Shown piece by piece: positions 33,049 to 37,452 of a stretch of 37,452 bases of DNA. Made by a program: the position numbers and the translations under genes. Numbering within the stretch: the first letter of the stretch is position 1; each line of letters starts with the position of its first letter. Origin of the DNA: Candidatus Norongarragalina meridionalis (lineage in GTDB: Archaea; Micrarchaeota; Micrarchaeia; Norongarragalinales; Norongarragalinaceae); contig CABMDO010000007.1 of assembly GCA_902384935.1 (NCBI GenBank), positions 1 through 37,452 of the forward strand, in the 5' to 3' direction. Below the pieces are notes generated by a model. It had not been told where the DNA came from, did no database searches, and saw nothing but the letters and a program-made list of their open reading frames with translations.

Positions 33049-34026
33049 TCAGATGCTTACCTTGAGCTGCAGCGCCTTCTTCAGTTCGCGGTAGCGGTTG
33101 CGGATAGTGACTTCCGTAACGCCCGCGACGTCCGCGACCTCTTTCTGAGTTCTGCGCTCGCCCGTAAGCACGGAAGCGATGTACACCGCTGCTGCGGCGA
33201 CGCCCATCGGCCCGCGTCCCGAAATCAAGCCCTTCGCAAGAGCCTGTTCCAGGATTTCCTGCGCCTTCTTCTGCGTCTCCCCGCTGAGATGGAGCGACGT
33301 GACGAAGCGGGTTATGTAGAACTGCGGGTTAGTGAGCGGTACCTTTAGCTTGAGCTGCTGGGCTATCAGGCGGTACGTCCTTCCAATCTCCTTCTTCGGG
33401 ATTTCGGCGACGTTGGCAATCTCGTCCAGCGTCCTCGGGATTCCGTACTGCCTGCAGATTGCGTAGATGACTGCGGAAACGACGCTTTCAATCTGGCGTC
33501 CGCGTATAAGACCCTTCTCGACGCACTTGCGGTAAAGCAGGGCGGCGCTTTCGCGCACGTTCTCCTGAAGTCCGAGGTGCGACGCTACGCGGTTGAGCTC
33601 GGTAAGGGCAATCGCGAGATTGCGCTCGATGCTGTTCGAAATGGAAGCGCGCTTGTGCCACTTGCGCATGCGGTAAAGCTGCGCCTGCTGCGACGGCGCG
33701 ATCTTGACGCCCGACGTGTCGCGGTTGTACTGGTCGATTTCGGTTACAAGCCCCTTGTTCGGGTTCATGTACTTGAGCGGAGCGCCTGTTCTGGCGCGCG
33801 TCGCCCTCTGTTCCGCGTCGAAGGCGCGCCATTCGGGGCCTTCCTGAATCATGTTCTCCTCGATGACAAGTCCGCAGTTCCTGCAGACGAGCTCGCCGCG
33901 CTCCGCGTCGTTCGCGAAAGAGCGTCCGCCGCAATCGGGGCAGGCTGCGCCGCGCGGTTTCGCCACGGACTGCTGCGAGGTTCTGCCGTATTTAGCGGGC
34001 TTCACGGGTTGAGAGCGTTTTGCCAA
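33049..34026 (-). CDS. tfb: Transcription initiation factor IIB (TFB)
   Basis: It recruits RNA polymerase to TBP-bound promoters. The product is 325 aa: zinc ribbon (CPDC at 29-32, CRNC at 48-51), B-reader/linker (EWRAFDAEQRATRARTGAP), and two cyclin-like repeats ending in a helix-turn-helix (QKEVADVAGVTEVTIRNRYRELKKAL) that reads the BRE. Length is typical of archaeal TFB. Start: TTG 34026 is five bases after GGTGA, giving a 35-bp overlap with the end of gar1; a GTG at 33966 would remove the overlap but has no ribosome binding site. Only one TFB is visible here. Confidence 0.95.
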   Translation of the reverse strand: MAKRSQPVKPAKYGRTSQQSVAKPRGAACPDCGGRSFANDAERGELVCRNCGLVIEENMIQEGPEWRAFDAEQRATRARTGAPLKYMNPNKGLVTEIDQYNRDTSGVKIAPSQQAQLYRMRKWHKRASISNSIERNLAIALTELNRVASHLGLQENVRESAALLYRKCVEKGLIRGRQIESVVSAVIYAICRQYGIPRTLDEIANVAEIPKKEIGRTYRLIAQQLKLKVPLTNPQFYITRFVTSLHLSGETQKKAQEILEQALAKGLISGRGPMGVAAAAVYIASVLTGERRTQKEVADVAGVTEVTIRNRYRELKKALQLKVSI

Positions 34027-34213
34027 TCAGGTCACCTTCCGACTTCTTCTGAGCGAGATAGAGCGGCTTATCGACGGAAGCGATGGTATCGAAAATCACA
34101 GCCGCTTCCTTGCCGCCCGAATAAAGCTTCGTCCTTCTTTCCACGGGCTCCTTGCCGTCGGCTTCCAGCACAAGGTTGCCCTTCGCTGTCTGTTTGAGCA
34201 CGCGGAACCTCAT
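33992..34213 (-). CDS. gar1: H/ACA RNA-protein component Gar1
   Basis: The product is 73 aa, the length of archaeal Gar1. The core pattern (TKLYSGGKEAAVIFDTIASVDKPLYLAQKK, then LIGKTL) matches the Gar1 six-strand barrel, where a 'G.VYDVFGPV..PYV.VKP...LVGK' consensus is usual. Gar1 binds Cbf5 in the pseudouridylation RNP and aids substrate turnover. Adjacency to tfb in the same direction is a known archaeal arrangement, which supports the call. ATG 34213 is preceded by GTGAT and a strong TATA element at 34251-34259. Confidence 0.78.
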   Translation of the reverse strand: MRFRVLKQTAKGNLVLEADGKEPVERRTKLYSGGKEAAVIFDTIASVDKPLYLAQKKSEGDLIGKTLSTREAR

Positions 34214-34250
34214 GCTATCACGTGGGATTTCCAGAACTCGCTTAGATATA

Positions 34251-34259
34251 TTTATAAAT
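34251..34259 (-). promoter_or_regulatory. TATA box of gar1-tfb
   Basis: TTTATAAAT in an AT-rich tract. A start near 34229 gives a 16-nt leader to ATG 34213, with GTGAT as the ribosome binding site. Confidence 0.6.
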
Positions 34260-34289
34260 CTTTTGGCTTTTAAAGCTTTTCCCTTTTTA

Positions 34290-34691
34290 TTAAGCCTTTT
34301 TCTGGAGCAGCACCGCGTTCACGACGCCGTCCTGTCCCGGGCGGCTCGTCACGCGCGCGTCGCCGAGGTCCGTCTTTATGATCGAGCCCTTCACTACGAC
34401 GTTTTCGCGGGCGTAGTGCCTGTTCGCGGAGCATTCCGTAACGGTCATAATCTTCGCTTTCTTGACGCCCTGAGGCGTGGAAATGTTCGCGAAAAGCACG
34501 TACTTCGCGACTGTTTTGCGTCCGCCGCCTATCACTTTGAAGGATTTGCGCACTTCCTTTCCGCCTTCTTTCGCCACGCGGGTGCGGCCGAAGAAGCCGC
34601 CGTACTGGGACAGGCGCTTGTCCGTCATCGAGCGGCGCTTTCCGCCTGAACCGCTGCGCTTGCTTTTCACGGGCTTATGATACTGAACCAT
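34290..34691 (-). CDS. rps8e: 30S ribosomal protein eS8
   Basis: The product is 133 aa. The N-terminus is rich in Gly, Arg and Lys (HKPVKSKRSGSGGKRRS); the C-terminal core NRHYARENVVVKGSIIKTDLGDARVTSRPGQDGVVNAVLL is the diagnostic S8e signature. It is a small-subunit protein shared by archaea and eukaryotes. A possible TATA element (34740-34749) lies inside the short gap before it, so it may be transcribed apart from the upstream helical protein gene. Confidence 0.95.
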   Translation of the reverse strand: MVQYHKPVKSKRSGSGGKRRSMTDKRLSQYGGFFGRTRVAKEGGKEVRKSFKVIGGGRKTVAKYVLFANISTPQGVKKAKIMTVTECSANRHYARENVVVKGSIIKTDLGDARVTSRPGQDGVVNAVLLQKKA

Positions 34692-34760
34692 TCCATAATC
34701 ACTCTCTCAAAACGAGTGCACTTAATTGCGCAAACTCGGTTAATAAAGATTGCGAAAGCG

Positions 34761-35054
34761 TCAGTGCTGTCTTGTCGCCGAGTCTATGATGTCGCGGTAT
34801 CTGTTGTACAGCTCCATCCTGAATTTCGCCGCAGCCATCCTGCTTTCGGCGTCGGGAGCGCTAATAACGGACTTGTCCAGCAATGCGATGCTGCGCATCA
34901 CCGAAGCGTCGAGATCCGGGTGCTGGGCTTTTTCGAGCGCCCTTATCTGCTCCTGCAGACTGCGGATCGCCCTCATTCTGACTACCGACTCCTTGTGATT
35001 AAGATCCGCAAGCGCGCTGTGAAATTCCACTTCCGCGATGACGGGCTTTCCCAT
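34761..35054 (-). CDS. Small helical hypothetical protein
   Basis: The product is 97 aa and predicted almost entirely helical (three to four helices, e.g. KESVVRMRAIRSLQEQIRALEKAQ, then MRSIALLDKSVISAPDAESRMAAAKFRMELYNRYRDII). The pattern suggests a helical bundle or HEAT-like pair. I recognise no family. ATG 35054 is chosen over TTG 35072 because a TATA-like element (35076-35084) lies 26 bp upstream. It runs toward eS8 with a 69-bp gap. Confidence 0.7.
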   Translation of the reverse strand: MGKPVIAEVEFHSALADLNHKESVVRMRAIRSLQEQIRALEKAQHPDLDASVMRSIALLDKSVISAPDAESRMAAAKFRMELYNRYRDIIDSATRQH

Positions 35055-35103
35055 ATCCTTACTTGCGCGCAACCGCTTTTTATTCCTGCCCCCGCGCCTT
35101 AAA

Positions 35104-35167
35104 ACCTACCTTTAAAAAGCGGATTTTGTAATGAATTCAGCTTTCGAAAGCTAGACAGGAGGTAGGT
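35104..35167 (+). promoter_or_regulatory. Promoter/operator region of the MscS-like gene
   Basis: TATA TTTAAAAA (35111-35118) predicts a start near 35141, which falls in the perfect 14-bp palindrome AGCTTTCGAAAGCT (35139-35152), placed like a repressor operator. ACCTACCT (35104-35111) is the inverse of AGGTAGGT (35160-35167), which contains the strong ribosome binding site GGAGGTAGGT ahead of ATG 35174. Confidence 0.5.
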
Positions 35168-35173
35168 AGTAAA

Positions 35174-35854
35174 ATGGTGTTGGAAACGCTTTGGCAGAGA
35201 TTGAGCGAAGCCGTCGGCATGGCGGCTGAGAACTTCGTCTTCGGCTTGGCCGACGTGTTCGTCGTCCTCCTGTTCCTGCTAATCGGCTGGATAGTCGGAA
35301 AGATTCTCGCGGGAATCACCAAGAGGTTCCTCGAGAAGATAGAAATCGAGCAGTCGCTGAAGAAGCGCGGAATACACGACGAGCTGCTCGGGTTTACGCT
35401 GACGGACGTCATAACCAAGTTCGTCAAGATACTGACGTATGCCGTGTTCCTGGGAATCGCGGCTGACGTCGTGAACCTCGTGTTCCTCGGCGACCTCGTG
35501 ATGTGGTTCGTCGGGTACGTGCCGCTCTTCATACAGGGCGCGACCATAGTCGTGCTCGCCCTGCTCGGAGGCGGATACCTCACGGCGCGCATCAGGAAGT
35601 CGAACATGCCGTTCGCGAACTTCGTAGGATTCGTGTTCGAGGTGTTCGTGGCATACACGGCGCTCGTGATCGCGCTGCCCCTGGTGCTGCCGAACGCGGA
35701 CGTGCAGATACTGAACAACGTGCTGATGCTCGCCATCGGCGCGGTTGCCCTGGCGCTCGGGCTCGGAGGCGCGATAGCAATCGGCCTGGGCACGAAGGAC
35801 ACCGTCGCGGACGTGGCGAAGAGGAAGCGCAAGGACATCGAGAGACTGGTATAA
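35174..35854 (+). CDS. MscS-related conserved TM-helix membrane protein
   Basis: The product is 226 aa with four to five membrane segments. Segments such as VFVVLLFLLIGWIVGKILAGITKRFLEKI and ALGLGGAIAIGLGTKDTVADV match the 'conserved TM helix' repeats of mechanosensitive-channel relatives; the last resembles the pore-lining Gly/Ala-rich TM3 of MscS. The cytoplasmic beta domain of MscS is missing: the protein ends in a short basic tail soon after TM3. It could be a minimal osmotic-release channel or a channel-like scaffold. A strong Shine-Dalgarno (GGAGGT) precedes ATG 35174, unusual for this window, and a hairpin/T-run terminator follows. Confidence 0.8.
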   Translation: MVLETLWQRLSEAVGMAAENFVFGLADVFVVLLFLLIGWIVGKILAGITKRFLEKIEIEQSLKKRGIHDELLGFTLTDVITKFVKILTYAVFLGIAADVVNLVFLGDLVMWFVGYVPLFIQGATIVVLALLGGGYLTARIRKSNMPFANFVGFVFEVFVAYTALVIALPLVLPNADVQILNNVLMLAIGAVALALGLGGAIAIGLGTKDTVADVAKRKRKDIERLV

Positions 35855-35857
35855 GTT

Positions 35858-35896
35858 AGAGGGGGGTTCTCTCCCCCTTTCCTATTTTTTCTTTTT
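35858..35896 (+). terminator. Hairpin plus T-run terminator
   Basis: AGGGGG (35860-35865) pairs with CCCCCT (35873-35878), followed by TTTTTT and TTTTT runs at 35885-35896. It lies three bases after the MscS-like stop, in the convergent gap. Confidence 0.65.
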
Positions 35897-36702
35897 CACG
35901 CTTTTAGCGCAAGCCCGTCGTAGCCTATTCCGAAGTGCGCGTCACCGAAGCGGCGCTCCAGCTCCTTCTGGGGCGCAGCAGTGTGCGTCATGTGCACCGC
36001 TACGGCTTTGCGAGCGTCGAGCATTGCCGAAAGCGCCTTTGCTTCGGGAATAATGAGATGGCGCAACTCCGAAAGGCGGAAGCGCGAATCGTCGCCGTAC
36101 AGGAGGCGCGCCGCTTTCTTCACCGCCGCCATGTCCTCCGCCCACGAATCGATTAACAGCAAGTCGGCGCCCCGCATCAGCGCGAGCGATTTTTCCGGGA
36201 TATTCGGCGCGGTGTCGTTGGCGATTACGACTTTTTTCCCGCTTTTTTCCAGCACGAAGCCGGATGAGGGGAAGTCGTGGTCGAGAGGTATCGGAGTGAT
36301 GCGGAAGCCGCGGAATGTAGCGGCACGATAAGCCGTCATCGGACGCAGTTTCAAATAGCCGCCCCTTACGAGATAGCCGAACCCGCTTTTTTCGAAAGCG
36401 GCATGGAGCACTCCGCGCAGCCCGAACACTTCGGTTTTCGCGCCCCTGAACTCCCCGAGCCCGCAAATGTGGTCGTAGTGCGGATGCGTCAGGAGCAGAC
36501 CGTCAATGCCTTCAACGCCCAAGCGCGCGCCGAGTAATTGGGAACGCAAGTCCGGGGAAGCATCGACAAGCAGTTTAACGCCTTCAGCCTCGACCAGCAA
36601 TCCGAACCTTTTTCTCTCCGTACCCGAACGGCAGGTACTGCATTCACAGCCCGCCTTGGGCGTGCCCCAGGCGCATCCGCTTCCGAGAATCGTTATCTTC
36701 AT
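35896..36702 (-). CDS. MBL-fold metallo-hydrolase (PhnP-like phosphodiesterase)
   Basis: The product is 268 aa. It begins LGSGCAWGTPKAGCECSTC, the N-terminal signature of PhnP-type proteins, whose Cys cluster binds a structural zinc. The active-site motif THPHYDHI lies at residues 73-80, with later DHDFPSSG and an HMTH near the C-terminus as further ligands. PhnP acts on phosphoribosyl cyclic phosphate; no phn genes are visible here, so the real substrate may be another cyclic phosphodiester. Its ATG directly follows the rnhB stop (no spacer), so the two are co-transcribed. Confidence 0.87.
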   Translation of the reverse strand: MKITILGSGCAWGTPKAGCECSTCRSGTERKRFGLLVEAEGVKLLVDASPDLRSQLLGARLGVEGIDGLLLTHPHYDHICGLGEFRGAKTEVFGLRGVLHAAFEKSGFGYLVRGGYLKLRPMTAYRAATFRGFRITPIPLDHDFPSSGFVLEKSGKKVVIANDTAPNIPEKSLALMRGADLLLIDSWAEDMAAVKKAARLLYGDDSRFRLSELRHLIIPEAKALSAMLDARKAVAVHMTHTAAPQKELERRFGDAHFGIGYDGLALKA

Positions 36703-37353
36703 TCACATCAGCTTCGTCTGTTTCCCTTTTCCACAAATCCGCTTCGCGGTTGCCCATTCGTGGCGTATGTATTTCTGCAGCCTAGGGTCGTCCTTGTGCT
36801 GCGTCAGGAAGTGTATGGTGGCTTCGTCATGCGAATAACCGTTGCCGAAGTCGCATTTCAGCTCGCGTTTTATCGCGTCTATTTCCTCGTCGCGCTTTTC
36901 CTTCGCTATCACCGACGCCGCGCCCACGACGACGTACTTGTAGTCCGCCTTGTTTTCCGAGACGATTTTGAGTTTCTGGGGAAGGTACTTGTAAAGCCGA
37001 TTGGCGAACTTCCTCGGAATCGGGTCCGGCGAATCCACGTAGACGCACGACGCGCCGTCCATGACTTTCTTGATTGCCTCTGCGCCGCGCTGCGCCTCTA
37101 TCTCGTTCAGCGATATTTTCTTGCGCATCAGCGCGGTGATTTCCTCGGCAGTGATGATTTCGAGCGCCGCGGTTCCCTTTTCCAGAAGAAGCGGAACCAA
37201 CGCCATTCTTTTTTCGTGCGTCAGCAGCTTGGAGTCCTTCACACCCGCCTTCTTCAAGCCGGGCAGCTCGGACTCTTCCACGGCGTAGGCGCATATAACT
37301 AGAGGACCCAGCACTGGGCCGCGCCCCGCCTCGTCGACGCCGACGACTACCAT
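36703..37353 (-). CDS. rnhB: Ribonuclease HII
   Basis: The product is 216 aa. It cleaves the RNA strand of RNA:DNA hybrids and removes single ribonucleotides from DNA. The N-terminal motif GVDEAGRGPVLGPLV carries the catalytic Asp-Glu pair; VYVDSPD and the later NKADYKY..VGAASVIAK segment are typical of RNase HII. Length and motifs match archaeal RNase HII. The start overlaps the preceding partial gene by seven bases, and the MBL gene follows directly, giving a three-gene operon. Confidence 0.95.
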   Translation of the reverse strand: MVVVGVDEAGRGPVLGPLVICAYAVEESELPGLKKAGVKDSKLLTHEKRMALVPLLLEKGTAALEIITAEEITALMRKKISLNEIEAQRGAEAIKKVMDGASCVYVDSPDPIPRKFANRLYKYLPQKLKIVSENKADYKYVVVGAASVIAKEKRDEEIDAIKRELKCDFGNGYSHDEATIHFLTQHKDDPRLQKYIRHEWATAKRICGKGKQTKLM

Positions 37354-37452
37354 TTTTTCGCACCCGCATGCAGGTAAACCCGCAGGTTATACGTCTTGGC
37401 GGCGTCGTTCACATCCTGGATGGACTCGGGCGTTATGGGATACTGGTTCCCA
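37347..37452 (-). CDS. C-terminal end of an upstream gene (partial)
   Basis: The minus-strand frame is open from the window edge to TAG at 37349-37347 and encodes the last 34 residues or so (YPITPESIQDVNDAAKTYNL, then a short stretch ending AKKW). The other frame tested has a stop. The stop overlaps the rnhB start by seven bases, as expected of an operon neighbour. Too short to identify. Confidence 0.55.
   Translation of the reverse strand, partial: GNQYPITPESIQDVNDAAKTYNLRVYLHAGAKKW

Noticed and set aside
34263-34280. GCTTTTAAAGC as a terminator or operator
   Set aside because: The stem leaves a one-base loop, so it cannot fold as RNA, and there is no T-run on the transcribed strand.

Overview
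The window is a dense, GC-rich piece of an archaeal chromosome. Archaeal markers are transcription factor B, a Gar1-like H/ACA protein, ribosomal proteins uL16/L10e and eS8, an archaeal/eukaryal-type TyrRS, a stand-alone AlaX editing protein, DUF2070, a candidate C/D box sRNA, and TATA boxes about 26 bp upstream of many start codons. Short genes packed between several very large secreted or anchored proteins with Pro/Thr/Ser linkers suggest a DPANN-type archaeon (Micrarchaeota or Diapherotrites-like). That placement is inference, and the phylum is not certain.

Layout. 1-4720: the 3' end of an M23 peptidase fused to a double-psi-barrel-like domain; tRNA-Val(UAC), whose 3' half is overlapped antisense by a LAGLIDADG homing endonuclease gene; a 23-nt degenerate copy of the tRNA 3' end on the far side of that gene; then a divergent pair of membrane proteins sharing one TATA element. 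4725-6911: uL16/L10e with an Ala/Glu/Lys tail, tyrS, and a small protein with a histone-H1-like lysine tail. 6908-19238: a metallophosphoesterase coupled to a 1307-aa surface protein, a YdjM-like membrane hydrolase, DUF2070, three uncharacterised proteins and a 1191-aa coiled-coil surface protein. 19305-19991: an AT-richer two-gene cassette (DUF5678-like protein plus retropepsin-like protease). 20007-24851: a leftward cluster smc, small protein, alaX, membrane-anchored protein. 24852-30264: a structured upstream region followed by a 1708-aa adhesin-like protein. 30277-33036: a CPA2-type antiporter, a candidate C/D box sRNA and an NDP kinase. 33049-35054: leftward unknown helical protein, eS8, gar1 and tfb. 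35104-37452: an MscS-related membrane protein, a terminator, then a leftward operon of a partial gene, rnhB and an MBL-fold phosphodiesterase.

How it works together: information-processing genes (translation, transcription initiation, RNA modification, chromosome maintenance) are interleaved with a large investment in cell-surface proteins. Predicted TATA boxes lie a near-constant 26 bp from many start codons, implying mostly leaderless mRNAs. GGTGA-type ribosome binding sites appear where genes are internal to operons or have short leaders. The observations most worth following are the tRNA-targeting homing endonuclease element, the C/D box sRNA, the competing hairpins ahead of the giant adhesin, and the retropepsin cassette.
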